In this document: one piece after another, positions 43,160 to 55,185 of the stretch
How positions within the stretch are numbered: position 1 is the first letter of the stretch
Layout of the letters: every line of letters starts with the position of its first letter
From: Conus ventricosus
Taxonomy: Eukaryota > Mollusca > Gastropoda > Neogastropoda > Conidae
Length of the DNA: 64,000 nucleotides
Direction of reading: 5' to 3'
Assembly: GCA_018398815.1 (NCBI GenBank)
Contig: CM031616.1
Coordinates: 75,527,369 to 75,591,368 of the forward strand
The notes under the pieces: generated by a model
Told to the model about the DNA's origin: nothing
Seen by the model: the letters and a program-made list of their open reading frames with translations, nothing else
Database searches by the model: none
Translations under genes and position numbers: made by a program

Positions 43160-43330
43160 GTCAGCTGGGTGAAATGTGTGTGGTCATAGTTTGTTTTGCC
43201 ATTGCTTTCAGAGGTCCAGACAGAAAAATGTTTCATCACTTCTTGCCATTGCTTTATTACCCTGTGTGTGTGTGTACTGAGTTGGTATTTTGCTTTGTCT
43301 TACTTTTACTTTGCTCACCTTTTGTATGGT
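43160..43330. other. Intron 6 start
   Basis: Unique-looking intron sequence up to the insertion of the LTR-like element. It contains ATGGT at 43326-43330, the left copy of that element's target duplication. Confidence 0.6.
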
Positions 43331-45535
43331 TGTCACGACCGACCCCTGAAGATCTGCCCTGACAGGATCGGTCTAGATGGGAGTGAAGGGAGTGACTGAC
43401 CTCACACGCCTCGCAAGAGCCCACACAAGAAAGATTACGATACAACACCCCATTTATTCACATCGACACACACAATCGCAAATAAATATTTCAACACACG
43501 CACCATGCACAATCACAATCAAGCATCCCAACACACACAACATGCACAATCACAATCAAGCATTCCAACACACACAACATGCACAATCACAATCAAGCAT
43601 TTCACTATACGACATATACACATAAATAAACATGTATAAATAAACATTTCCAGCACCCATCCCTTTCCATGTCATGTAGTGCCCCCACACCCTTGCCTCC
43701 CGAAGTCTACTGGGAGCACCCTGTCGCACTAGGTGCTCCAAACCGGGTCGGTTCTTGAAGAGAGTCGTTCAAGGCCGACACCCTTGACACACACAAACCG
43801 ACGGTGGAGAGTGCGTCCCGGGGGGGGGGGGGGGGGGGGGGGGACGCGGCGTTGTTGCTGGAGGTCCTGGATGGGGATCAGGACCGGCCGGTCAAGTTCA
43901 CGGGCTTTTCCACCAGTACGTGGCCTCAACCAGTGCGTGGTCCCAACCAGTGCGTGACACCGACCAGTGCGCGGTACCAACCAGTGCGTGGCCCCAACCA
44001 GTGCGTGGCACCAACCAGCGCGCGGCACCAACCAGTGCGCGGTCCCAACCAGTGCGTGGCACCAACCAGTGCGTGGCCCCAACCAGTGCGTGGCACCAAC
44101 CAGTCCAAGCTCCGGGTGGAGCCCCCGGGAAGAGGGAAAAGGTAACAGCTAGGAAAGAAGAGAGGAGGGAAGGGCACTGGAACCCCGCAGTCAGTACAGT
44201 TTGACCCATGCTGTTAAATCCTAACAGCCACTCGCATGATGGGCGAGGGGAGGTCTACTAAATACACCAACAACACCAGCTCAACACAGACCTGAGCATA
44301 ACACAGTAAACCAATCAAATCAGGAATGTTCGTTAAAGTCTTCTCACACGAAGCAGGTAAGAGACTGCATTAAATTAACAGGCTATAAAACAAATATGAA
44401 TTATCTTCATCCTTCTCTCACTCACGTTTAACATTTTCCTTTCTTAGGAACTGAACTAATTGCTTTACATCTGCCACCACATTTGCCAATAATAATAATT
44501 CAATGGCACAATTATCCCCACATTTTATATCAATATTTCAATGCATAAACAAATCTCCAACCACACATCTAAACGACTAGTCATGCGTACGCACGCTCGC
44601 GAACATAAAACTCGTTCTCCTTGCACACACAAACAGACGGTGGCCGAAGAATAAGAGTCCGGCGAATGTGACAGGGGCGGACGAGCGAGACCAAGCAAGT
44701 ACCAACCCTGAATCACCAGGTTCTCTCCCATCCCCACCGACTACCGCATCACCAGATGCATAAACAGGAGAAAGAATTTTGGATATAATTTAGAATGGCC
44801 AGGTTAAAGATTGAATTAACCAGAGAAAAGGTCTCAAACAATATTTCTTTTACAATTTTGAAAACAAAAGAAAATTGCGCAAAAGAGAAGAATAAGCCGG
44901 CTAACAACAAAAAAACAAAACAAACAAACCACGAAACTGATGCTTACCAGCTACCCGTGGGTGACCCCGAAGAGGCGGGTCAAACGACTCTCTCTGCCCT
45001 CTGTCCAGTCGAGAGGACAGCAGCGCAGATGCGGAAAAAAGATGAAGTGATGTCTCTCCCCTACAGGCCGACTGTAGGGATGAAGGTACCGACCGTACCT
45101 TCGACGACGTGGTGGAGAACCAAAAACAGAGCAGGCGCTCTCAGAGACATCTTCCGCTCGAGTGAAGAGAAAACCTGCCTAAGCGATGGCGGCCAACATG
45201 CCACGCTACGTCACAGAGTGAGCATACCTCAAGCTAAAAGAAATGAAGCACGTGCGACAGGTAAAAAGACAGGCGAGAGGCCGATAGACAGCAAGTTCGA
45301 GAGAAAGGTACCAGCCATCCATGAACCTGCAGGATGAATTGCACGGGCAGTGGAATTAGAGAGAGAGAGAGAGAGAAAGCAAACCGAACTTGAGCTGAAC
45401 TACACCAAAGTGCAACCGCACCACAAGCCACACCAAGGGACGGACACGCGACAACAACAACGATAATAAACAAATGAACAATTCCACCACCCTAGATGGG
45501 TCAATCGTCGTAGGCCTCGTGACAAACTCGTGACA
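43331..45535. mobile_element. LTR-like element (solo LTR or DNA transposon), 2.2 kb
   Basis: The element starts TGTCACGA (43331-43338) and ends with its reverse complement TCGTGACA (45528-45535). ATGGT stands directly on both sides (43326-43330 and 45536-45540), a 5-bp target duplication. TG...CA ends with a 5-bp duplication fit a solo LTR. It contains AATAAA-type signals (43625-43650, 45463), a 37-bp direct repeat (about 43500-43600), a G run (43819-43842) and a 17-bp array (43920-44105). No transposase or reverse transcriptase is visible, and a non-autonomous DNA transposon cannot be excluded. Confidence 0.65.
43920..44105 (+). repeat. 17-bp minisatellite, about 11 copies
   Basis: The unit is CCAACCAGTGCGTGGCA with variation between CACC and CCCC at the joint. 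It lies inside the LTR-like element. Confidence 0.9.
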
Positions 45536-45597
45536 ATGGTCATTGTGCTGGATGTTTGCTAGGTATTTTTTTATATTTCTGTGTGTATGATCTTTGT

Positions 45598-46685
45598 GTA
45601 GCCGGGTGCTAACAGTGTTTCGTTTGGTTACTTTTCGTGGATGAAAATGTTTTGTTCGAGAGTTATCTTCCCCTTACCTCCCTTGGTCGAATCTCCTTTT
45701 TTTATTGTGTAAATTCTTTAAATCATGAATACCTCAGAACACAAGGAATAAAATGCAGTAAGTCACATTTGACAATTTTGTTCATGTACTAAATCATTGC
45801 TGATTAATGTCCCAGAGTGAAGCCACTTTTAACAAGCTTACGTCATATTTTCCTTTATTTCGATGAAAAATACTAAACAGCGTGAAATAATTTTACAATG
45901 AATGAATAGCTGGCATTTCGCTCTTTTCATACATATAAACTTCATTTTCCGAGACAGTGTCTAAGTGGAGAATTCTGTTGTTAAAAATTACTAGAAAACA
46001 CAGCTGACTTTTCACTTCGCTGGGCCGTCGGCACCCACTTTTGACACAATTTTCAACTGAAAAATACTCTGTTGAAACGGTCTGTTAAATAATAAATTCT
46101 ACACATTTTCAGTTGTATTCATAACAAAAAATGGAGTCATTAGCAAGATTTCGATCGGGAAGTCCGAATTTCGTAGAATGATAATTCGGATCAAAACTCC
46201 GACAGTAAACAAAGAAGGCGACTCGCTAAAGGGGCCGGCGCTGTCAGTCATTTCGTATAGTCGCAAGCTTGTACAGAAAAGATCATAGGAATGCGATATA
46301 CGAAATGAAAGCTTATGGATTTTACTTTTAACATGCATCTTCAGATTCTTCGGTTTTCCTCTTACTTTTTGTAAAATCAAGAATTATTCAATGTTCATTC
46401 GACAGACAATTGAAAATGGCGCCAAGATTGCTCGTGCGAAATACCAGTTTAGAGAAAATATGGGCTTCTCAACCCAGTACGGTTGTAATGAATCAAATAC
46501 ATTAATTTTTGTGACTTCAGCGACGTACATACAACTATGTAGGTTCTGAGGTATTCATGATTTAAAGAATTTACACAATAAAAAAAGGAGATTCGACCAA
46601 GGGAGGTAAGGGGAAGATAACTCTCGAACAAAACATTTTCATCCACGAAAAGTAACCAAACGAAACACTGTTAGCACCCGGCTAC
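45598..46685. mobile_element. Non-autonomous DNA transposon with perfect 143-bp terminal inverted repeats
   Basis: GTAGCCGGGTGCTAACAGTG at 45598 begins a 143-bp stretch (to 45740) that returns as an exact reverse complement at 46543-46685. The interior of about 800 bp has no transposase. A target duplication is not obvious. Perfect identity of the ends points to recent movement or gene conversion. It lies 62 bp after the LTR-like element. Confidence 0.85.
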
Positions 46686-48141
46686 ATCCCCCCCCCTACT
46701 CTGTTACAACCAGCGTCCTCGCTGGCACAAAAATGACATAAAAATGGCAGAGTTATCAAGTAGGGGTGCAAAAATCAATCAATGAAAAAATAAAGCTTCA
46801 GCCATCAAGTCTTTAGAGGCATGACTACCCCAAAACAAAACACATCAATGCATCAAAACATCAAAACATCTTGTTCTCCCTCTCATTCTTTGCATTCACA
46901 TTATTCCGACTATCAAGGGCTTGCTCTTTTAAACAAGGCGTCTGAAAGCCAGGATTCACATTGACTAAAATGGACATGTATTTTAAACAAAAATTCCAAA
47001 AAGTCAAATACAAAATGACAACAAAGGATTCCTTTCATGAACAAAACCCGGACTTTGGGTACATAAAGTGACTAAACTGGACTTGATATTTAAAACAAAG
47101 TTCCAAGTCGGACATCAGAAATCATTAGGAACATGTGTTAAAACCCAAAGCACTGGGTAGGTACCAAGTGACAATAATGGACTTGTTATGTAAACAAAAT
47201 TCCAAGATGTCAGGTACTAAAAATGACTTTGCAAGGATTTGTTATTTTAAACATTCCAAGAAGGTCAGGTACAGAATATACTTGGCAGGATTTATCAAAA
47301 CCCAAAACACGGGGTGCCAACATGACAATAATGGACTTGCTATTTGAACAAAAATCCATAAAGTCAGACATAGCACGATAAAAGTGAAAAAAAAAAGGAT
47401 TTATCAAAACTCAAAACACGGGGTGCCAACGTGACAATAATGGACTTGCTATTTGAACAAAAATCCATAAAGCCAGACATAAAATATACTCGGAAGGATT
47501 CCTTTAAATCCAAAGTATTGGTTACCAAATGACAAAATTCCATTAAGTCAAATATAAAGCGGCAAAAACAGATTTTGCTATAGACTCCTTTGTGTCAAGT
47601 CCCCAGGAAGGTATGATTTGGCTGGGTTTTGTCATTTTGAACAAAATTTCCCCAAAAGTCAAACTCAACCTAGTTCCTTCACAACTACTGTTAGCACAAA
47701 AAAACAGGGGCACATTGGGTAGGCACCGAGTGACAACAATGGACTTGTTATTTGAACAAAATTCCAAAATGTCAAGTACCAAAATGACTTAGAGAGGATT
47801 TGTTATTTAAAACAACATTCCAAGAAAGTCGGGTACAAAATATACTTTGAATGGATTTGTTAAATTCCAGGGCATTGGGTACCAAGCGACAACAATGGGC
47901 TTGTTATTTGAACAAGATTCCATAAAGTCCGGTACAAAATGGCAAACGGAATTTGCTATAAAATCCTTAGCCAGTACTGCTGGCTTCTGAAAAACCGCGG
48001 CATACATTATCCAACCTGAAGAACAAACATATATACTAGCTTGTGCAAAAAAAGACAAATAATTGGTTAACAACCAGTCCACAGCACCTCTTCCCAAAAG
48101 GAGGTATTCAGCGATCTTCATAAATCAGTCCAGGAATATAT
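46686..48141 (+). repeat. Diverged tandem repeat of about 90-190 bp units
   Basis: Between about 46980 and 47990 variants of ACCAAGTGACAATAATGGAC, TTGTTATTTGAACAAAATTC and AAAGTCAGGTACAAAAT recur eight or so times with irregular spacing. No coding potential. Confidence 0.75.
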
Positions 48142-48177
48142 TTACTGTCTCGTGTAACATCCGACCGAATCAGTTAA

Positions 48178-48832
48178 ATGAAAGAGTTCCTGGTCATCCA
48201 GGCAGGCACTGAGGTCATACCTTTTTGTTGGTTTCCCTACCAGACGCGTAGGCCGCCGTGGGTCTGGCGTAGGTGGGCCAGTAGCACATTGGAGAACTGG
48301 GGAGAGCAGCGCGATGTGGTCACCCCAGCCACAGCGTCTCCCACCAGGCAGCAGGGCCAGGACGAGACCATCTCCGAGCATGGGTCCCATCTCCAGCACC
48401 TCCGGCGGAAAGTCAACCAGGCTGGGGATGGACCACTGCAGGTCCGCAGCTGTGCGACGGGCACACAGCACCCAGGACGACGGCCCAGGCGGAGGCGACG
48501 GAGGTCGGCACCCGTGAAAACCGGGGACAAACCCCAGTCCTCTGCCCCTGCCAGCAGCCAGAATGCTGACAAGCGACATGGCCCAGCAGCACCCAGGCGA
48601 CAGGCAAAGTCCATTTTGCCTCAGCTGTCACCAGGAGAGATGCGCCGACTGCAGCAGGAGGATCCATCCATCGGGCCAGCTCTCTCTCTCCTCCCGGCCA
48701 GAGAAGCCCGCAGCTGGCGAGAATAGGGAGCTGATGCAGGGGGTGCAGAGATAGTTGGCTGACCATGGCGTCCGGTCTTCTTGGGCTGTGTCTCCTTGGT
48801 CCTTCTGTCTCCGATCCTGCTCGCAGCGCCAG
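48178..48832 (+). pseudogene. Possible Gypsy-type pol remnant
   Basis: A plus-strand frame (48178-48726) contains HGSHLQHLRRKVNQAG, recalling the region after the polymerase core, and SPGEMRRLQQEDPSIGPALS, recalling the linker between RNase H and integrase in Gypsy elements. Most of the frame looks non-protein and is GC-rich, so this is a scrambled relic at best. It abuts the LTR-like sequence at 48833. Confidence 0.35.
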
Positions 48833-49207
48833 TTGTGATGGTGTGGAGGGGTAAGGGGTGTAACACAAAATTCTGTTGGTTCCGGCCTCACGAGGCTCGT
48901 TTCGCCTCGGCACCGCGGTGCTGGCTTTGCGGCTCGGTACATGCTTATAAAAGTCAAGCGTTGTGTGAGAATGGATCAGTGTTCCCCTAGAGTCCCATGA
49001 TGTGAGCGACTGGCGTGAGAGAGAGAGAGAGCGCTCAGTGCGCTGAGCGCTGGGCGAGAGAGCTCCTTGCCATGGGAGAGAAATAAAGACAAGAAGAACT
49101 CCAAGTCGTCCACTGCGTCTTCTTGACTGGCTGCTGTCCCTTGGTTCCTGCACTCCTCACCATCTGCCTGTCTTCACCTGCACACCCCTTACCCCTCCAC
49201 ACCATCA
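48833..49207 (+). mobile_element. LTR-like 375-bp sequence with 28-bp inverted ends
   Basis: It starts TGTGATGGTGTGGAGGGGTA and ends with the exact reverse complement (28 bp). Inside are TATAAAA at about 48949 and AATAAA at about 49081, in the right order for a plus-strand LTR. Directly left of it, on the minus strand, TGGCGCTGCGAGCAGGATC looks like a primer-binding site, which would imply the opposite direction. The two signals conflict, so orientation is open. Confidence 0.5.
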
Positions 49208-49315
49208 CATTTGTGTTGGAATTTAACTTTCTTTCCCTGTTTCTTTGTGATCCTGTCTTAGTTGTGGAATTTGTTCAGTTCCAGCTGTCTTTTACATAGA
49301 GTTTGGCACACTGTT

Positions 49316-52300
49316 GACTGGGCTTTAGACTGGGCTGTGGACAGGGCTGTGTACTGGGCGGTGGACAGGGCTGTGGACAGGGCTGTGGACAAGGCTGTGG
49401 ACTGGGCGGTGGACAGGGCTGTGGACAGGGCTATTGACTGGGCTTTGGACAGGGCTATGGGCTGTGCACTGGGCTATTGATTGGGCTTTGGACAGGGCTA
49501 TGGGCTGTGGACTGGGCTATTGACTGGGCTTTGGACAGGGCTATGGGCTGTAGACTGGGCTACTGATTGGGCTTTGGACAGGGCTATAGACTGGGCTGTG
49601 GACAGGGCTATTGACTGGGCTTTGGACAGGGCTATGGGCTGTGGACTGGGCTATTGATTGGGCTTTGGACAGGGCTATGGGCTGTGGACTGGGCTATTGA
49701 TTGGGCTTTGGACAGGGCTATGGGCTGTGGACTGGGCTATTGATTGGGCTTTGGACAGGGCTATAGACTGGGCTGTGGACAGAGCTATTGACTGGGCTGT
49801 GGACTGGGCTATTGACTAGGCTGTGGACAGGGCTGTGATCTGGGCTAAGTTCAGGGCTATGGACAGGGCTGTGGACAGGGCTATGGACAGGGCTGTGGAC
49901 AGGGCTATGGACTGGGCTGTGGATAGGGCTATGGACAGCGCTATGGACAGGGCTGTGATCTGGGCTGTGGACAGGGCTGTGGACAGCGCTATGGACAGTG
50001 CTATGGACAGGGCTGTGATCTGGGCTATGGACAGGGCTGTGGACAGGGCTGTGATCTGGGCTATGGGCAGGGCTATGGACAGGGCTGTGGACAGGGCTAT
50101 GGACAGGGCTGTGGACAGGGCTATGGACAGGGCTGTGGACAGGGCTGTGATCTGGGCTATGGACAGGGCTGTGGACAGGGCTATGGACAGGGCTGTGATC
50201 TGGGTTATGGACAGGGCTATGGACAGGGCTGTGGACTGGGCTGTGGACAGGGCTATGGACAGGGCTGTGGACAGGGCTGTGATCTGGGCTATGGACAGGG
50301 CTGTGGACTGGGCTGTTGACAGGGCTATGGACAGGGCTATGGACAGGGCTGTGATCTGGGCTATGGACAGGGCTATGGACAGGGCTGTGATCTGGGCTAT
50401 GGACAGGGCTGTGGACAGGGCTATGGACAGCGCTATGGACAGAGCTATGGACAACGCTATGGACAGGGCTGTGGACAGGGCTATGGACAGGGCTGTGATC
50501 TGGGCTATGGACAGGGCTGTGGACAGGGCTGTGATTTGGGCTATGGACAGGGCTGTGGACAGGCCTATGGACAGCGCTATGGACAGGGCTGTGGACAGGG
50601 CTATGGACTGGGCTGTGATCTGGGCTATGGACAGGGCTGTGGACAGGGCTATGGACTGGGCTGTGATCTGGGCTATGGACAGGGCTGTGGACAGGACTAT
50701 GGACTGGGCTGTGATCTGGGCTATGGACAGGGCTGTGGACAGGGCTATGGACTGGGCTGTGATCTGGGCTATGGACAGGGCTGTGATCTGGGCTAGGGAC
50801 AGGGCGGTGGACAGGGCTGTGGACTGGGCTGTGGACTGGGCTGTGATCTGGGCTATGGACAGGGCTGTGGACAGGGCTATGGACAGGGCTGTGGACTGGG
50901 CTGTGATCTGGGCTATGGACAGGGCTGTGATCTGGGCTGTGGACAGGGCTATGGACAGGGCTATGGACTGGGCTGTGATCTGGGCTATGGACAGGCTGTG
51001 GACAGGACTATGGACTGGGCTGTGATCTGGGCTATGGACAGGGCTGTGGACAGGGCTATGGACTGGGCTGTGATCTGGGCTATGGACAGGGCTGTGATCT
51101 GGGCTAGGGACAGGGCGGTGGACAGGGCTGTGGACTGGGCTGTGATCTGGGCTATGGACAGGGCTGTGGACAGGGCTATGGACAGGGCTGTGGACTGGGC
51201 TGTGATCTGGGCTATGGACAGGGCTGTGATCTGGGCTGTGGACAGGGCTATGGACAGGGCTGTGGACTGGGCTGTGATCTGGGCTATGGACAGGGCTGTG
51301 ATCTGGGCTATGGACAGGGCTGTGGACAGGGCTGTGGACTGGGCTGTGATCTGGGCTATGGACAGGGCTGTGGACAGGGCTATGGACAGGGTTATGATCT
51401 GGGCTATGGACAGGGCTGTGGACAGGGCTATGGGCAGGGCTGTGATCTGGGCTATGGACAGGGCTGTGGACAGGGCTGTGATCTGGGCTATGGACAGGGC
51501 TATGGACTGGGCTGTGATCTGGGCTATGGACAGGGCTGTGATCTGGGCTATGGACAGGGCTGTGGACAGGGCTGTGATCTGGGCTATGGACAGGGCTGTG
51601 GACTGGGCTGTGATCTGGGCTATGGACAGGGCTGTGATCTGGGCTGTGGACAGGGCTGAGGACTGGGCTATGGACAGGGCTATGGAGAGGGCTGTGGACA
51701 GTGCTATGGACAGGGCTGAGGACTGGGCTGTGATCTGGGCTATGGACAGGGCTGTGATCTGGGCTATGGACATGGCTGTGGACAGGGCTATGGACAGGGC
51801 TTTTGACAGGGCTATGGACAGGGCTGTGATCTGGGCTATGGACAGGGCTGTGGACAGGGCTGTGGACAGGGCTGTGATCTGGGCTATGGACAGGGCTGTG
51901 GACAGGGCTATGGACAGGGCTGTGATCTGGGCTATAGACAGGGCTGTGGACAGGGCTGTGATCTGGGCTATGGACAGGGCTGTGGACAGGGCTGTGATCT
52001 GGGCTATGGACAGAGCTGTGGACAGGGCTGTGATCTGGGCTATGGACAGGGCTAAGGACAGGGCTGTGATCTGGGCTATGGACAGGGCTGTGGACAGGGC
52101 TATGGACAGGGCTGTGGACAGGGCTGTGGACAGGGCTGTGGACAGGGCTATGGACAGGGCTGTGGACAGGGCTATGGACAGGGCTGTGGACAGGGCTGTG
52201 ATCTGGGCTATGGACAGGGCTGTGGACTGGGCTGTGATCTGGGCTATTTACAGGGCTGTGATCTGGGCTATGGACAGGGCTGTGGACAGGGCTGTGATCT

Positions 52301-52345
52301 GGGTTATGGACAGGGCTGTGATCTGGGCTGTGATCTGGGCTATGA
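49316..52345 (+). repeat. 12-bp minisatellite, about 250 copies
   Basis: Units alternate between GGGCTGTGGACA, GGGCTATGGACA and GGGCTGTGATCT with rarer variants (CTTTGGACA, TATTGACTG) near the left end. Twelve bases make four codons, so both strands have stop-free frames up to 846 codons (His-Ser-Pro repeats on the minus strand, Asp-Arg-Ala repeats on the plus strand). These are not genes. The array lies inside intron 6. Confidence 0.95.
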
Positions 52346-53052
52346 AGTGGAAACATGCTGCTGACTTTCTGCCACCATACAGATGCATCTCTGAGAGTTC
52401 CTCAAAGTTTCTGTCCAGTACTGCAGGGGTCTCATGAACCTGATCAATTCTAGAGGATACACTGGAAAAAGCACGGAGCACAGTAGTGTTACTTACTACA
52501 GTATAGCCCAGTCGGGAAGTTGCTGCCCAGAACAGGATGCCTTGGCGTCATTGTGATCATCTTCATCTACATTGATCAGCATCTGTATGAGCCCCAGCCA
52601 TGTATCTTTGAATCACACTGCATCCAGAGACGCATGGTTGTGGACATTTAGATCAAAAGGGTCTCAGTTTCTCTGGCCCTTCCTGCCCTGCTGCCTTGGT
52701 GACTTCAGGTGTGACTGTCTCTCCATGTCCGTTCCTGTGGTGGATTCGTGTCTCAGTCGTTCGTGTGGGCAGGTGTACAGATGCTGTCATGTGGTAGACA
52801 TGGTGGCATCCTCCAGAAAGCTGGCTCCACGACCAAGCGATTATTGTCAGCAGTAGGAAGCCTATTGACTGCATAAGCATGGTTCACTCATGACCTAAGA
52901 AATGGGACAATGGATGAATGACTTGTCTTTGTTGATGTTGTTGTCAAAATTGTTGCTGAAATTCAAGTAATTATAGATACCAATTCCATCATCACTGCTG
53001 CCACAGTTTTTGTCGCATGAGTATCTTAATTCATGACAAATAATCCTTACAG
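52346..53052. other. Intron 6, right part
   Basis: No further exon, RNA gene or element found. It ends in the acceptor ATAATCCTTACAG before exon 7. Confidence 0.5.
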
Positions 53053-53123
53053 AAATCACTGCTGCCAACAAGTCAGACGTGTGTACATTTGCCATCGCCG
53101 GTCCAGTGGAGATTGACCAACCA
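53053..53123 (+). CDS. DCDC1: DCDC1-like exon 7, small
   Basis: Two bases complete the codon opened by exon 6 (Glu). The exon then reads ITAANKSDVCTFAIAGPVEI plus DQP in phase 0 before GTGAGTG. At 71 bp it is short, but the phase on both sides, the consensus donor and the sequence character support it. It is some 10 kb from exon 6 because of inserted elements and the 12-bp array. Confidence 0.75.
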
Positions 53124-53392
53124 GTGAGTGTTGCAGTATTTCCGTCTTATATTTCACTATGATGATGATTATGATGCTGATAATGGTAAAGAATACTTAT
53201 GTAGCACCTAACCTTGGCAAAAGACCAAGCTATAAGGCGCTTTACAATCCACGCTGTCGTTTACACAACAGCTTGCCTACCTGGGTAGAGCTGACATAAA
53301 AGCTGACTGCTGGCGCTTCATTCAGTTATTTCCCATGTCACTCAGTCAATGTCAGTCACTCCATTTTCTTCCTTTATTGTTTTGATTTTCAA
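53124..53392. other. Intron 7 start
   Basis: A/T-rich intron sequence; nothing recognised. Confidence 0.5.
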
Positions 53393-54187
53393 CGCAGGAT
53401 GCATGCTCCATTTATACCTGTCATCCTGCAGGATGCATGCTCCATTTATACCTGTCATCCTGCAGGATGCATGCTCCATTTATACCTGTCATCCTGCAGG
53501 ATGCATGCTCCATTTATACCTGTCATCCTGCAGGATGCATGCTCCATTTATACCTGTCATCCTGCAGGATGCATGCTCCATTTATACCTGTCATCCTGCA
53601 GGATGCATGCTCCATTTATACCTGTCATCCTGCAGGATGCATGCTCCATTTATACCTGTCATCCTGCAGGATGCATGCTCCATTTATACCTGTCATCCTC
53701 ACCAACGCAGGATGCATGCTACATTTATACCAGTCATCCTGCAGGATGCATGCTCCATTTATACCTGTCATCCTCACCAACGCAGGATGCATGCTACATT
53801 TATACGTCATCCTGCAGGATGCATGCTCCATTTATACCTGTCATCCAGCAGGATGCATGCTACATTTATACCAGTCATCCTCACCAACGCAGGATGCATG
53901 CTACATTTATACCTGTCATCCTGCAGGATGCATGCTACATTTATACCTGTCATCCTGCAGGATGCATGCTACATTTATACCTGTCATCCTCACCAACGCA
54001 GGATGCATGCTACATTTATACGTCATCCTGCAGGATGCATGCTACATTTATACCTGTCATCCTGCAGGATGCATGCTACATTTATACCAGTCATCCTCAC
54101 CAACGCAGGATGCATGCTACATTTATACCAGTCATCCTCACCAACGCAGGATGCATGCTACATTTATACCTGTCATCCTCACCAAAT
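53393..54187 (+). repeat. 34-bp minisatellite with 41-bp variants, about 22 copies
   Basis: The unit is GCAGGATGCATGCTCCATTT plus ATACCTGTCATCCT. Longer variants insert CACCAAC before GCAGGATG. Left copies have CTCC and right copies have CTAC at the same place, so the array grew in two phases. Each unit contains the palindromes CTGCAG and ATGCAT. Confidence 0.93.
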
Positions 54188-54365
54188 GCCAAACTGGCCT
54201 TCTCTTCCCAAAGTTGGTGGTGGAATTTTACATGTCTGCAAGAGGTTAAGCGTGCGTTCACGGATGGAACTTTGCTTCATCATCTCATTCAAAAAATCTT
54301 TTTGGAAATGGAGTTAGAACCAATGCTTACCAGGAGGAAGAAATGCCCTTGTGCCTAGACAGCTT

Positions 54366-54448
54366 GTGGAGATTTGAACCTGCAGCCCACAGAATCATAA
54401 GGTTCACAATTCCGATGCTCTACCAACAGAGCTGCTCCGGCCCCCTCC
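54366..54448 (-). mobile_element. tRNA-derived SINE head
   Basis: On the minus strand, CAGCTCTGTTGGTAGAGCAT contains an A box and GCAGGTTCAAATCTCC a B box about 40 bases later. This is the arrangement of a tRNA-type Pol III promoter. The stems do not close as in a functional tRNA. A short 12-bp GC-rich array (54455-54515, GAAGTGCCCGTG) lies beside it. Confidence 0.6.
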
Positions 54449-54639
54449 ATGCTGAAGTGCCCGTGGAGTGCCCGTGAAGTGCCCGTGGAGTGCCCGTGAA
54501 GTGCCCGTGGAGTGGAGTGTGATTTTCAGTCCTGTGTCTGTGTGTTGTGTCTGTCCCCAAGAAAACTCTAAAACATGTAGGCAGATCCTCATGAAATTCT
54601 TATACTTTGGGATCTCTGGGGATTAAAGTAACGAAAGGC

Positions 54640-55185
54640 CAGAGGAAACCTCAGTCAGATTCTGTGTCATGGAGGAAACCTCAGTCAGATTCTGTGTCAT
54701 GGAGGAAACCTCAGTCAGATTCTGTGTCATGGAGGAAACCTCAGTCAGATTCTGTGTCATGAAGGAAACCTCAGTCAGATTCTGTGTCATGGAGGAAACC
54801 TCAGTCAGATTCTGTGTCACGCCTCAGTCAGATTCTGTGTCATGGAGGAAACCACAGTCAGATTCTGTGTCATGGAGGAAACCTTAGTCAGATTCTGTGT
54901 CATGAAGGAAACCTCAGTCAGATTCTGTGTCATGAAGGAAACCTCAGTCAGATTCTGTGTCATGAAGGAAACCTCTGTCAGATTCTGTGTCATGAAGGAA
55001 ATCAGATTCTGTGTCATGAAGGAAACCTCAGTCAGATTCTGTGTCATGAAGGAAACCTCAGTCAGATTCTGTGTCATGAAGGAAACCTCTGTCAGATTCT
55101 GTGTCATGAAGGAAACCTTAGTCAGATTCTGTGTCATGAAGGAAACCTCAGTCAGATTCTGTGTCATGGAGGAAACTTCACTGTG
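54640..55185 (+). repeat. 30-bp minisatellite, about 18 copies
   Basis: The unit is GGAAACCTCAGTCAGATTCT plus GTGTCATGGA (or GAA at the end). Thirty bases give ten codons, hence open frames on both strands. One unit near 54820 is truncated. Confidence 0.95.

Noticed and set aside
49251..49300. An extra exon after CCTGTCTTAG (VVEFVQFQLSF frame)
   Set aside because: The frame soon hits a stop and exons 6 and 7 already join in phase without it.
49816..52356. An 846-codon open frame on the minus strand with His-Ser-Pro-Val/Asp repeats, and long frames on the plus strand
   Set aside because: The frame follows entirely from a 12-bp tandem array whose unit is four codons; all frames over it have the same repeat origin and there is no unique sequence at either end.
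54640..55185. A CRISPR-like array of 30-bp repeats
   Set aside because: Units are back to back with no spacers, in an intron of an animal gene, with no cas genes.
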